From Brevibacillus thermoruber 423 (lineage in GTDB: Bacteria; Bacillota; Bacilli; Brevibacillales; Brevibacillaceae), in the NCBI RefSeq assembly GCF_000454065.1, contig NZ_KE695650.1:186001-250000 (forward strand): DNA of 64,000 nt. Reading direction: 5' to 3'. Shown here piece after piece: positions 8,626 through 16,985 of the stretch; within the stretch, counting starts at the first letter, position 1, and every line of letters begins with the position of its first letter. Position numbers and translations under genes: made by a program. Under the pieces are notes generated by a model that did no database searches, was not told where the DNA came from, and saw only the letters and a program-made list of their open reading frames with translations.

Positions 8626-8951
8626 TTTGTGGTTCCCTCCCGTGAAATTTTTCTCTGGTCGAGGTGCTCGGCCAGGGCGTCAACATGCTGATTCCACTTT
8701 ATCCGATAAGCACTCAACCACTCGTCGATCTCCGCGAGCGGCCCGGCATCCAGAGAATAGATGCGACGCTGGGCCTCGACCCGGACCCGTACAAGACCAC
8801 TTTCGCGGAGCGTCCTAAGGTGTTTGGATATCAAGGGCTGTGACAGACCGAGATCTTTGGCCAGCTCAGTGACACTGGAGTCGGACTGTAGTAGCCGGTC
8901 CAGGATGCGTCGGCGGGAAGGCTCTGCAATCACGGCGTAGGTGTCGAGCAT
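8622..8951 (-). CDS. ArsR-family transcriptional regulator
   Basis: The 109-residue protein is a winged helix: MLDTYAVIAEPSRRRILDRL, then the recognition region VTELAKDLGLSQPLISKHLRTLRESGLV and a wing ending IYSLD. It has no ELCV-type metal-binding cysteines, so it is not a classic metal sensor and belongs to the subgroup paired with SRPBCC proteins. The ATG follows AGGAGGACGAGGAGC. Repeats in the promoter just upstream suggest autoregulation. Confidence 0.85.
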   Translation of the reverse strand: MLDTYAVIAEPSRRRILDRLLQSDSSVTELAKDLGLSQPLISKHLRTLRESGLVRVRVEAQRRIYSLDAGPLAEIDEWLSAYRIKWNQHVDALAEHLDQRKISREGTTK

Positions 8952-8980
8952 TGCTCCTCGTCCTCCTTCCTTCAGGAGGT

Positions 8981-9010
8981 ATTATAAACTGATATTCATA
9001 TAACCGTCAA
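8981..9010 (-). promoter_or_regulatory. Promoter and likely ArsR operator
   Basis: On the minus strand TTGACG (9005-9010) and TATAAT (8981-8986) are 18 bases apart. Two direct copies of TATATGAAT(A/T) flank and overlap the -35 box (about 8992-9019), a natural place for the ArsR protein to block the polymerase. Confidence 0.5.
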
Positions 9011-9177
9011 TTCATATATGGAATTTCAACCACCAGCAGGTGGATGGACCGATGGATTTTCCTGTATGATAACCTTGTCCCAATCGCCAAGGGAGATGAG
9101 AAGAAAAGGGAATCCTCCCGATTGGGGCATCATCGTACGCAGTCATTCATCTTGACAAGGAATGGAGAGAAACAGGG

Positions 9178-9732
9178 ATGAAAGTTCTGGCCATCTATGG
9201 AAGTTCCCGTGCGAATGGCAACACGGACCACCTCACTGATCTCGTCGTAGAGGGGCTCCCCTGCACCAAAATATACCTGCGTGACAAGCGCATCGAGGCA
9301 ATCGAGGACCGGCGTCACACGGCAGAAGGGTTTCAACCGGTTGATGACGATTACGATCAGGTCATATCCGAGGTCCTTTCCCACGACATTCTCATCTTTG
9401 CGACTCCCCTGTATTGGTATGGCATGTCGGGGAGAATGAAGGATTTTGTGGATCGCTGGTCGCAAAGCCTGCGCGACAAACCGAACTTCAAGGAAGAGAT
9501 GAGCAGAAAGAAAGGATATGTGATTATCGTCGGCGGTGACAACCCGCGCGTAAAGGCACTCCCGTTGGTACAGCAGTTCCAGTACATTTTTGACTTTGTC
9601 TCCATCGATTTTGGCGGATATGTGATCGGCTCGGCCAATCGGCCGGGGGACATCATGGGCGACGATCGTGCGCTGTTTGAAGCCCGGAAGATGAAGGAAG
9701 AGATCGTTCAGCTTCTCAATCAAAGAAAGTAA
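9178..9732 (+). CDS. NADPH-dependent FMN reductase / flavodoxin-like NAD(P)H oxidoreductase
   Basis: The 184-residue product starts MKVLAIYGSSRANGNT, the phosphate-binding loop of flavodoxin-like oxidoreductases, and continues with FATPLYWYGMSGRMKDFVDRWSQ, the flavin-edge loop. Such enzymes move electrons from NAD(P)H to FMN, quinones or azo compounds. It stands alone, with the ATG after GGAGAGAAACAGGG. It could supply FMNH2 to the monooxygenases 3 kb upstream, but it is not in their operon, so this is only a possibility. Confidence 0.82.
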   Translation: MKVLAIYGSSRANGNTDHLTDLVVEGLPCTKIYLRDKRIEAIEDRRHTAEGFQPVDDDYDQVISEVLSHDILIFATPLYWYGMSGRMKDFVDRWSQSLRDKPNFKEEMSRKKGYVIIVGGDNPRVKALPLVQQFQYIFDFVSIDFGGYVIGSANRPGDIMGDDRALFEARKMKEEIVQLLNQRK

Positions 9733-9786
9733 AACGTAAAACGCCCGATGCCCCTTTCGCATTGACCTCTTGAAAAAACGAAGCGG

Positions 9787-9821
9787 CCAGTGTGTGTCGG
9801 TATGATGCCGGGGCACACTGG
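9787..9821 (+). terminator. Hairpin downstream of the flavodoxin-like gene
   Basis: CCAGTGTG and CACACTGG bracket an imperfect inner stem (14 positions in all, one mismatch). It is followed only by TTTCGTCG, so it is a weak intrinsic terminator at best. Confidence 0.35.
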
Positions 9822-10000
9822 TTTCGTCGTTGTTGGAAACGTTTCGGGTTGTCGAACCGCGCGTTCATTCCCGTTTACAAAAGCTCCCTTCTTTCGTCAA
9901 AGGATTCGACTGACCGGCTGCCGAAATGCAGACGTAGCAAATGCAGCGAAGCGAATGCGGCTTGAACGCTTTTCACGACGGAGAAAGGGAGGAATCGGTT

Positions 10001-10861
10001 ATGGGCTATGATCCCGCTTTTCTGGGAGAACCGCACGACGTTCCTTTGCCTTTGCTGCTGGGAAAAACGGCGGAAGACGCGTTGGAAAACGGAAGGGTGT
10101 ATGACTTTACCCACTTCTCCATTGTGATGAACAGACGGCGGAAGTTTGCGGTTTATTCCGCTGCATGCGTGGATGAAAGCCGATTGATCAACGTGCCCCG
10201 CGATAACCAATCATGGCATGTGGATGACCGCATCGGGGCGGAGAACCAGGTCGGACCGGAATATTATGCACAGAATGAGTATGACAAGGGACATTTGACG
10301 CGCAGGAGAGATGTCTGCTGGGGAGAGCGGCGCGAAGCGGAAAAAGCCAACCATGACTCGTTCTGCTACGCCAATATCGTACTGCAGCACCACAACTTCA
10401 ACACGGGGGTCTGGAACTGCCTGGAGGATTGGATTCTGAACAGTCTGAAAAGCGAGAAAAAATTGATCGTGATCACCGGACCGATTTTCAAGGACGACGA
10501 CGAAGAGTACTGCGGCGTACACGGCCGACCAGGCTGCCAGGTGAAAGTTCCCTTCGGCTTTTGGAAAAGCGTGTTTTACGTGGACAGGCGCCAACGCTTA
10601 AAAGGCTTGTCGTTTCTCATTCGGCAGAGTCCGGAACGTTCCAACGATGCGTGCGAGTATCGGCGGCTGCAGACGTATCAGGTACCGCTGACGACCATCA
10701 CCAGAGAAACGGAGCTGCATTTCAAGCACAGCCTTTATGAGGCGAATCCCCTGTTGTTCTGGACGAGCCGTCTTGCTGCCGCCAGCCGCCTGTCCACACC
10801 GGAGAAGCATCTGATTACACAACCGGCAGACATCATCATGGATCGGGAGGTTTCAGGGTAA
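10001..10861 (+). CDS. DNA/RNA non-specific endonuclease (NUC1 family)
   Basis: This 286-residue protein contains the NUC1 active-site motif as YDKGHLTRR (the DRGH His is the general base) and the metal-binding Asn region FCYANIVLQHHNFNTGVWNCLEDW. Family members cut DNA and RNA without sequence preference using a beta-beta-alpha-metal site. There is no signal peptide, so it would stay in the cytoplasm unless exported another way. The start at 10001 follows GGGAGG; an upstream in-frame ATG lacks one. No immunity or inhibitor gene is recognisable beside it. Confidence 0.85.
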   Translation: MGYDPAFLGEPHDVPLPLLLGKTAEDALENGRVYDFTHFSIVMNRRRKFAVYSAACVDESRLINVPRDNQSWHVDDRIGAENQVGPEYYAQNEYDKGHLTRRRDVCWGERREAEKANHDSFCYANIVLQHHNFNTGVWNCLEDWILNSLKSEKKLIVITGPIFKDDDEEYCGVHGRPGCQVKVPFGFWKSVFYVDRRQRLKGLSFLIRQSPERSNDACEYRRLQTYQVPLTTITRETELHFKHSLYEANPLLFWTSRLAAASRLSTPEKHLITQPADIIMDREVSG

Positions 10862-11006
10862 GGAATAGGATCAAACGTCATCGGAAAAGGGAAAGTCGGA
10901 CATGCCGGTGTATCCGCCGGATGGAGCAGGGATGAGAATGCGCGGCTTCGGCACGAGCAGGTCATGTGCGCGGCCTTGTCCGATAAAATCATGAAGGGGG
11001 AATACG

Positions 11007-12197
11007 ATGGCGATTCATGAAGTGCGAATGCCCGGCCGCATTTTGTACGGACGCGGCTCCTTCGCGGAAGTAGGCAGGATGGCTGCCTCTTTGGGAAAAA
11101 ACGTGTTGATCGTCAGCGATCCGATCATGGACAGGATGGGCAATGTAGCGGCTTGTGAACAGTATCTGTCCGAACAGGGCATTCCTTGCGCCAAATACGT
11201 CGGGGTTGATTCCGAGCCGACGGACCGCCATGTGGACGAAGCGCTAACCATGTGCAGGGAACTGGGGTGCGATACCCTGGTGGCCGTAGGCGGCGGCAGT
11301 TGTTTGGATACCGCCAAGGCGGCAGCCGTGCTCATGACGAACGGGGGCCACATCCGGGACTATGTGGGCAGCCACAAGCCCTTTGCGAACAAACCGCTCC
11401 CGCTCATTGCCGTACCCACTACGGCAGGTACAGGCTCTGAGGTGACCAAGGTGACGGTTATCATCGACACGGAACAGGACGTCAAGATGATGCTGGCACG
11501 GCCGGAACTGCTTCCGGCTGTCGCAATTGTAGATCCCATCCTGACCCTGTCGTGCCCGCCGTCGGTTACAGCCGCCACCGGGGTGGACGCGTTGTGCCAT
11601 GCCATGGAGGCGTTTATTTCCCGCTGCGCCCAGCCGGTCACGGACGCATGGGCCTTGCAGGCGATCGAACTCATCATGAAGAATCTCCGCTTGGCGTATG
11701 AGCAGGGAGACAACCTGGAGGCGAGGGAACAGATGGCCCTGGCGTCCATGCTGGCCGGTGCGGCGTTTTCCAATGCATCCGTGACGCTCGTCCACGGCAT
11801 GTCCCGCCCGATCGGCGCCATGTTTCACGTTCCGCACGGCGTTTCCAATGCCATGCTGCTTCCGGCCGTACTGGAGTTTACCAAAGAAAGCGCTCTGGAA
11901 CGGTTGGCGATCATCGGACGGATCATTGCGTCGGATGGGACGGGGCGATCGGAAGCGGAAACGGTTGACAAGCTGATTCTGGAGATCAAAAGGTTATGCC
12001 GGGATTTGCAGATTCCGAACGTGAAGACATGGGGTATCGACAAAACCAGGTGGAATCAGGTGGTATCGAAAATGGCGGCGGATGCTTTGGCCAGCGGCAG
12101 CCCGGGCAATCATCCCCGAATTCCCACCCATGACGAATTGGTCCAGCTCTATCATGTCTGTTATGACTATGATTTCAGCGTACACACGGAAAGATGA
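11007..12197 (+). CDS. Iron-containing alcohol dehydrogenase
   Basis: The 396 residues match group III Fe-dependent alcohol dehydrogenases: GGGSCLDTAKA for the NAD(P) pyrophosphate, PTTAGTGSEVT, and metal ligands in GVDALCHAMEAF and HGMSRPIGAMFHVPHG. These enzymes interconvert alcohols and aldehydes or ketones; the substrate is not clear. The gene is monocistronic, with AAGGGGG before its ATG and a good terminator after it. It lies 5 kb from acetone carboxylase, but nothing links the two. Confidence 0.88.
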   Translation: MAIHEVRMPGRILYGRGSFAEVGRMAASLGKNVLIVSDPIMDRMGNVAACEQYLSEQGIPCAKYVGVDSEPTDRHVDEALTMCRELGCDTLVAVGGGSCLDTAKAAAVLMTNGGHIRDYVGSHKPFANKPLPLIAVPTTAGTGSEVTKVTVIIDTEQDVKMMLARPELLPAVAIVDPILTLSCPPSVTAATGVDALCHAMEAFISRCAQPVTDAWALQAIELIMKNLRLAYEQGDNLEAREQMALASMLAGAAFSNASVTLVHGMSRPIGAMFHVPHGVSNAMLLPAVLEFTKESALERLAIIGRIIASDGTGRSEAETVDKLILEIKRLCRDLQIPNVKTWGIDKTRWNQVVSKMAADALASGSPGNHPRIPTHDELVQLYHVCYDYDFSVHTER

Positions 12198-12204
12198 ACA
12201 CTGC

Positions 12205-12246
12205 AAAACGCTTCCATTCCATGGAATACGGAGGCGTTTTCTTTGC
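12205..12246 (+). terminator. Intrinsic terminator after the Fe-ADH gene
   Basis: AAAACGCTTCC (12205-12215) pairs with GGAGGCGTTTT (12230-12240) with one wobble or mismatch, followed by CTTTG. The A-run and T-run make it potentially bidirectional. Confidence 0.7.
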
Positions 12247-12303
12247 TCCGCTTCGTTTCTTAGTCCATGCGGTGCATGGTTACGGAGACGATGAGTACGC
12301 TCC

Positions 12304-12537
12304 TTATTTTGACGAGTTCAGGAAAGCCTCGATTTTGTCGCGGTCAAACACATGAAAAGCTCGGCCGTTCAGCACGATAAAAGGGGTAGCGATGCCCCCC
12401 TCGCGCAGCATTTGGTCAAATTTCACTTGATCGAACGTGACATTGATCACTTCATACGCGACGTCTTTTTGCTTGAAATATTGCAAGACCTGTTCGCATG
12501 CCGCGCATCCGTCGCTTACGTACAGGGTTATTCTCAT
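12304..12537 (-). CDS. Glutaredoxin-like protein (NrdH/YruB type)
   Basis: The 77-residue protein begins MRITLYVSDGCAACEQVLQYF with a CAAC redox motif and has the cis-proline loop IATPFIVLNG, a minimal thioredoxin fold. It should reduce disulfides in the cytoplasm. The ATG at 12537 has AGGTGG eight bases upstream; a GTG four codons earlier overlaps that site and was not used. It is transcribed convergently to the Fe-ADH gene. Confidence 0.85.
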   Translation of the reverse strand: MRITLYVSDGCAACEQVLQYFKQKDVAYEVINVTFDQVKFDQMLREGGIATPFIVLNGRAFHVFDRDKIEAFLNSSK

Positions 12538-12673
12538 GAGGGACACCACCTGTCTTTGGGTTTGTTCCCTGCCGATTCCGTTCAGTTTATCGAATGGAAG
12601 CGGTCGTGACTGTAAGCTGATTCACAATCACAGCCGGACAAAACGGAAGCGATGTGTTCAGGGGTTCCGTTCC

Positions 12674-13357
12674 TCAGCCAAAAAGCTGTTCTTTTACCCG
12701 CTCACGATGAACGGAGATGGTTTTGCGCCCGGTTCGGATCAGCTCTTCTTTTGCCAGTTCATTGATCGCTGCGGTTACGGATTCACGAGTGGCACCGATC
12801 ATGTTGCCGATTTCCTGATGCGTGAGAGGGAGATCGATTCGATGATACCCATCTTCCAGCACGCCAAATTCTGCGGAAAGATTCAGCAGCAAAAAGAGTA
12901 GCTTCTCTCTGACAGTGCCTAGTGCCAGTTTCTCCAGCATCTCGTTCTTTTCGTTCAATTGGTCGCTCAGGATCCTCATGACCCGTTTCATGATATGGGG
13001 ACGGGTGGATAAGAATTTCTCAAATTGCTCACCGCTCATGGAGCAGAGCAACGTGTCATCAATCGTTTCAATATACACGCCATGGGTGCCGAGAGAGAAC
13101 GAGTCGATCTCGCCAAACGTACTTCCTTTCCCCAAAATCCCCACAGTAAACTGTTTTCCCTCTGAATTGACAATATACAGGCGCAAAGCCCCTTCCTTTA
13201 CGAAGAAAAGTCCATCCCGAACCATCTCGGGCGTTTGGATGATGGTATGTTTGCGTATTTTGGCATGGCGCGTCCCTTTGTCTATCTCTTCCATATCCTC
13301 GGGAGAGAGCTTGTCAAACAGTTTGATTTGAGACAAATACCACAGTTTGTTCATCAT
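12674..13357 (-). CDS. Crp/Fnr-family transcriptional regulator
   Basis: The 227 residues contain a cyclic-nucleotide-binding-type beta barrel (FFVKEGALRLYIVNSEGKQFTVGILGKGSTFGEIDSF), a dimerisation helix, and a C-terminal winged helix with THQEIGNMIGATRESVTAAINEL. There is no N-terminal cysteine cluster, so an Fnr-type iron-sulfur sensor is unlikely and the effector is unknown. The start is one of two adjacent ATGs after GGGGGGCAGGG. It diverges from the DsrE-cytochrome bd operon, whose promoter region has a Crp-type site, so it probably regulates that operon. Confidence 0.85.
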   Translation of the reverse strand: MMNKLWYLSQIKLFDKLSPEDMEEIDKGTRHAKIRKHTIIQTPEMVRDGLFFVKEGALRLYIVNSEGKQFTVGILGKGSTFGEIDSFSLGTHGVYIETIDDTLLCSMSGEQFEKFLSTRPHIMKRVMRILSDQLNEKNEMLEKLALGTVREKLLFLLLNLSAEFGVLEDGYHRIDLPLTHQEIGNMIGATRESVTAAINELAKEELIRTGRKTISVHRERVKEQLFG

Positions 13358-13439
13358 GCCCTGCCCCCCAAGCATTGTGTATTTTTTACTTTACCATACG
13401 AAGGATGTCCATGCACAACGGGAAGGGCAGCAGCGAGAA

Positions 13440-13455
13440 TGTAACCTACTTCACA
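13440..13455 (+). promoter_or_regulatory. Crp/Fnr-type binding site before the DsrE-cyd operon
   Basis: TGTAA-N6-TCACA matches the Crp/Fnr consensus TGTGA-N6-TCACA in nine of ten positions. A TATACT -10 element at 13500-13505 with no good -35 places the site centre about 64 bases before the likely transcript start, a spacing typical of activation from upstream. Confidence 0.55.
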
Positions 13456-13533
13456 GTCGATGAAGGAACTGCATTACAGATGCCCGATCAAACCAAAGTT
13501 ATACTGAAACCATCAACACAAGGAGGGATGAAC

Positions 13534-13884
13534 ATGAAAAACGTCGCGATCTTTGTGCACGCAGGTGAAAATGAACTGGGAAGAGCCGTTCATGGGCTGC
13601 TGTATGCAGAGGAAATCAACGCTGCCGGCGGAAACGTGAAATTGATCTTCGATGGCGAAGGGACGCTGTGGATTCGCCGTTTTGAGGATCCGAGCCATCC
13701 GATGAACCCGTTATACAAAAAAGTCAAGGAATTGGGTGTGATCGAGGCTTGTGATTATTGCGCCGGGGCTTTCGGAGCAAAGGAAGACGTACAGAAGGCG
13801 AACATTGCGTCGGCAAAAGACAACCAAGGTCACGCCAGTATCGCAAATCTGATCGCGGAAGATTACCACATTATTACCCTGTAA
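13534..13884 (+). CDS. DsrE-family protein
   Basis: The 116 residues have the DsrE/F fold: KNVAIFVHAGENELGRAVHGLLYA at the start and a conserved ACDYCAGAFGAKEDV cysteine region. Relatives act in sulfur relay or as small redox-sensing subunits. The start at 13534 has AGGAGGG six bases upstream. It is the first gene of a unit that continues with a small membrane peptide and cytochrome bd oxidase, and it follows a Crp-type box, so a role in respiratory redox balance is plausible but not shown. Confidence 0.8.
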   Translation: MKNVAIFVHAGENELGRAVHGLLYAEEINAAGGNVKLIFDGEGTLWIRRFEDPSHPMNPLYKKVKELGVIEACDYCAGAFGAKEDVQKANIASAKDNQGHASIANLIAEDYHIITL

Positions 13885-14048
13885 GGGAAGCACATGCGTT
13901 GGAAAGGTGGCGAGGTACAATCTCGCTGCCTTTTTTCATATGTGAAGCTCCGCAAGCAGGCCAAACCGGGAAGGGACGAAAATGGAAATTCCTGCATATC
14001 AGGAGCGGGATTGGGAAAAATAAGGCAGCGGATGGGAGGGAATCAGAC

Positions 14049-14150
14049 ATGCAGTCCTTTCGCAAGCAAGAAATTCGGCTGGCTTATTTCTGTTTCGGGA
14101 TTTCCTTTCTCTTGCTGATTGCTTTGCTCATGAAGTGGATGCGTGGGTAA
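14049..14150 (+). CDS. 33-residue single-helix membrane peptide upstream of cydA
   Basis: An ATG preceded by GGGAGGG opens 33 codons: a charged start MQSFRKQEIR, a hydrophobic helix AYFCFGISFLLLIALLM and a positive end KWMRG. It ends 17 bases before the cydA start. Small single-helix subunits such as CydX and CydS are known partners of bd oxidases. Placement and shape suggest a similar role, but no sequence match to those families was recognised. Confidence 0.6.
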   Translation: MQSFRKQEIRLAYFCFGISFLLLIALLMKWMRG

Positions 14151-14167
14151 ACGAAAGGAGAAGAACC

Positions 14168-15523
14168 GTGTTTGCATTTGACCAGGTGATCGCAGCCAGA
14201 CTGCTGACCTCGCTTACATTGGGCTTTCACATCATTTTCGCGACGATGGGGGTGGGAATTCCCCTGTGCATCTCGTTGGCGGAATTTGTCGGGCTATGGA
14301 AAAAAGACGTCCATTACCTTCTCCTGGCCCGACGATGGGCACGGGGGTATGTGATCACGGTTGCCGTGGGAGTCGTGACGGGGACCTGCATCGCGCTGCA
14401 GCTTGTCTTTCTGTGGCCGGGTTTTATGCAGCTCGCCGGCAAGGTGATCGGGTTGCCGCTGTTTTTGGAGACATTCGCCTTTTTCTTTGAAGCGATTTTT
14501 CTGGGGATGTACCTGTACACGTGGGATCGCTTCCAAAACCCGTGGCTTCATTGGGTTTTGTCTGTTCCGATCATCATCGGGGCGGTTGGTTCCGCTTGTT
14601 TCATTACCTCCGTCAATGCGTTCATGAATACGCCCCAAGGCTTTCGGCTGGAAAACGGCGTGATCACCGCGATCGATCCGTGGCAGGCCATGTTTAATCC
14701 GGCTGCGCCGTCGAAGGTGGCTCATGTGCTGTCGTCGGCGTTTTTAACGGTCTCGTTCGTGTTGGCCGCGATCGCCGCGTATCACCTCTATCGAAAGAAA
14801 CAGCATGAGTACTATCAAAAGGCGCTCGGGTTTACGATGCTCCTTTCCTTGGTGTTTTCCGTTCTCAATACGGTGATGGGAGACTGGTCCGGAAAATTTT
14901 TGGCCGAATCCCAACCGGAAAAACTGGCCGCAGGGGAGTGGCATTTTCATACAGGAGCCCGGGCGAAGCTGATTGTCGGCGGCATTTTACACGAAGACAC
15001 CTTGGAAACGGAGTATGCGTTGGGCATCCCCCTGCTGTTAAGCATCCTGGCGAAAGGAACCCCCGATGCGAAGGTAATCGGGCTGGATCAGTTTCCCCGC
15101 GAGCTTTGGCCGCCGCTGTACGTGCACTACTTCTTCGACCTGATGGTGGGGTTGGGGGCGTATTTGTTTGTCGTGTCGTTCCTGTTTGTCGGCTTGTCCT
15201 TTTTGCAGAAGAGAGGCAAACTGACGCGGTTTTCGAGATACAATCGCCCCGTCCTCGCCGCCATCATGGCTGGCGGCCCGTTTGCCGTGCTGGCCACGGA
15301 GTGCGGCTGGATTTTTGCCGAAGTCGGCCGGCAGCCGTGGATTTTGCGGGGGGTTTTGCGAACGGGCGAAGCAGTCACTCCGGCGGCTTACCTGCCTGAA
15401 ATGCTTGTGTTGTTTGTCTTGCTGTATGTATTCCTGGCCGTGCTGGTGACGAGCGTGCTCGTTCGATTGTTCCGCAAAACACCACCGGAAGTGGAGCTGG
15501 AAGCCAGAAAAATCATCTTGTAG
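14168..15523 (+). CDS. cydA: Cytochrome bd-type quinol oxidase subunit I
   Basis: The 451-residue polytopic protein has the CydA pattern: the heme ligand His in GFHIIFATMG, PLFLETFAFFFEAIFLG, and the diagnostic GWIFAEVGRQPW. The periplasmic quinol loop is short, as in the YthA/CIO branch. It oxidises quinol and reduces oxygen to water in the cytoplasmic membrane. The start is GTG with AAAGGAG upstream; the open frame extends further 5' but overlaps the small peptide gene. CydB follows after 8 bases. Confidence 0.92.
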   Translation: MFAFDQVIAARLLTSLTLGFHIIFATMGVGIPLCISLAEFVGLWKKDVHYLLLARRWARGYVITVAVGVVTGTCIALQLVFLWPGFMQLAGKVIGLPLFLETFAFFFEAIFLGMYLYTWDRFQNPWLHWVLSVPIIIGAVGSACFITSVNAFMNTPQGFRLENGVITAIDPWQAMFNPAAPSKVAHVLSSAFLTVSFVLAAIAAYHLYRKKQHEYYQKALGFTMLLSLVFSVLNTVMGDWSGKFLAESQPEKLAAGEWHFHTGARAKLIVGGILHEDTLETEYALGIPLLLSILAKGTPDAKVIGLDQFPRELWPPLYVHYFFDLMVGLGAYLFVVSFLFVGLSFLQKRGKLTRFSRYNRPVLAAIMAGGPFAVLATECGWIFAEVGRQPWILRGVLRTGEAVTPAAYLPEMLVLFVLLYVFLAVLVTSVLVRLFRKTPPEVELEARKIIL

Positions 15524-15531
15524 GGGGCGCC

Positions 15532-16545
15532 ATGGAACTGCACAAGATTGGCATTGCCATCGCGTGGATCTTTCTGTACGGGTATCTGATCGTCGCTTCC
15601 ATTGATTTTGGTGCCGGGTTTTTCTCCTTTTACGGAAAGCTGACGAAACGCGACCACATCATCAACGCGATTATTGACCGGTATTTGTCCCCGGTGTGGG
15701 AGGTAACGAATGTCTTTTTGATTTTTTTCGTGTATGCGGTCATCGGCTTTTTTCCGGACGTCGCCTACATGTATGGCGTCGCGCTGCTCGTTCCCGGAAG
15801 CGTGGCGCTGCTGCTGATCGCGATTCGGGGGTCGTTCTATGCGTTTGCCAATTACGGAGCGCGAAAAAACACGGTGTACCTGTTTGTCTATGGAGTGACG
15901 GGGCTGTTCATCCCGGCTTCGTTGGCCACGCTGTTGACGATCTCCGAGGGTGGTTTTATTTCGGTCGACGGACAGCGCGTGGAACTTCTTCTGCATCAGC
16001 TTGTCCGCAGCCCGTACGCCTGGGTGGTCGTCCTGTTGGCCATTGTCAGCGTTCTGTTCATCAGCGCGTCCTTTTTAACCTACTATGCGGATCGGGCGAA
16101 CGATACGGAGGCGCGGGAGGTGCTGCGCCGGTTTGCCCTGTACAACAGCCTGCCGACGATCTTTGTGAGTTTCCTCGCCTTCTTTACGATCCGTACCCAT
16201 AATCCCGAGCATTTTGAGCGGATGCTTTCCATGAGTTGGATGTTTATGGCTTCTCTCGCCTGCTTTCTCCTTGCGCTGGCGTTGATCATCCAGCGGAAAT
16301 GGTACGGAACCGCCTTTCTCTTTGTCATGCTGCAGTTTGCCTTTGCATTCTTCGGGTATGGCCGTTCCCATCTGCCGTATCTGCTGTATCCCTATCTGAC
16401 CGTGGAATCGGGGGTGACCAGCGATGCGATGGGCGTGGCGCTGATTGCGGCCTTTGTTGGCGGCATTCTGCTGCTGATTCCGTCCTTGTTTTTGCTCATG
16501 CGGCTGTTTGTTTTCAGCGCGACTTACGTGCAGGGGAGGAAGTAG
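15532..16545 (+). CDS. cydB: Cytochrome bd-type quinol oxidase subunit II
   Basis: The 337-residue membrane protein begins MELHKIGIAIAWIFLYGYLI and contains DFGAGFFSFY and SPVWEVTNVFLIFF, features of CydB/YthB. It has about eight to nine predicted helices and forms the heterodimer with CydA. The start ATG lies 8 bases after the cydA stop behind AGGGGGCGCC. No cydCD assembly transporter follows; a strong terminator closes the operon. The next-best reading, a remote YthB paralog of the main CydB, has the same function. Confidence 0.9.
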   Translation: MELHKIGIAIAWIFLYGYLIVASIDFGAGFFSFYGKLTKRDHIINAIIDRYLSPVWEVTNVFLIFFVYAVIGFFPDVAYMYGVALLVPGSVALLLIAIRGSFYAFANYGARKNTVYLFVYGVTGLFIPASLATLLTISEGGFISVDGQRVELLLHQLVRSPYAWVVVLLAIVSVLFISASFLTYYADRANDTEAREVLRRFALYNSLPTIFVSFLAFFTIRTHNPEHFERMLSMSWMFMASLACFLLALALIIQRKWYGTAFLFVMLQFAFAFFGYGRSHLPYLLYPYLTVESGVTSDAMGVALIAAFVGGILLLIPSLFLLMRLFVFSATYVQGRK

Positions 16546-16578
16546 GATCTGCGGGCAGCGTGAGGGAACAGAACACAG

Positions 16579-16617
16579 GCAGCCGGCGCTCTGAGTGGAG
16601 TGCCGGCTGCTTTTTTT
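16579..16617 (+). terminator. Intrinsic terminator after cydB
   Basis: GCAGCCGGC (with one mismatch then CTC) pairs with GAG and GCCGGCTGC around a 6-base loop, followed by seven T. Confidence 0.88.
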
Positions 16618-16763
16618 GCGCGCCGCGGGCAGCCCGGTGCACGCGATTCGGCGGCGTGGGGGAATTCTCCGGCAGTCCGCCGGTGCACGAAACCCGTCAT
16701 GCGGAGGATAGCGGAACGGGCAGACCGCAGCCGGTGTGAAAACAGTGGACGAGCTGTTCACCC

Positions 16764-16794
16764 GTGTAGCGAACACGTGTAGCGAATCGCTACA
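16764..16794 (+). promoter_or_regulatory. Upstream activating sites of the acetone carboxylase operon
   Basis: GTGTAGCGAA occurs twice (16764-16773, 16777-16786), and the second copy begins inside a perfect 17-bp palindrome, TGTAGCGAATCGCTACA (16778-16794). The first copy belongs to a looser inverted repeat TGTTC...GAACA (16755-16775). The sites lie about 100 bases upstream of the -24 element, the normal place for a sigma-54 activator to bind; the convergent AcoR-like gene downstream is the obvious candidate. Confidence 0.6.
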
Positions 16795-16889
16795 GGCAGC
16801 TCCATCTGCGGAAGAGGAGGCCGGTTGTCTCCGCGCGGAAAATCCCTGCCGCAGAACGCGGAAATTCCATGCATGGCTGCGGACCAGGG

Positions 16890-16906
16890 TTGGCATCGTT
16901 TGTGCT
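16890..16906 (+). promoter_or_regulatory. Sigma-54 (-24/-12) promoter of acxABC
   Basis: TTGGCA-N8-TGCT has the invariant GG (16892-16893) and GC (16904-16905) exactly 12 bases apart, as sigma-54 requires. Transcription would start near 16917, about 70 bases before the acxA start. No sigma-A promoter is obvious here. Confidence 0.7.
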
Positions 16907-16985
16907 TGTAGGTAGATGCAGCAAGAGCGGGCCTCTTGTGTGAACGAATCAACGACTCATGGATGGAAGGGAGATGATTTACCAC

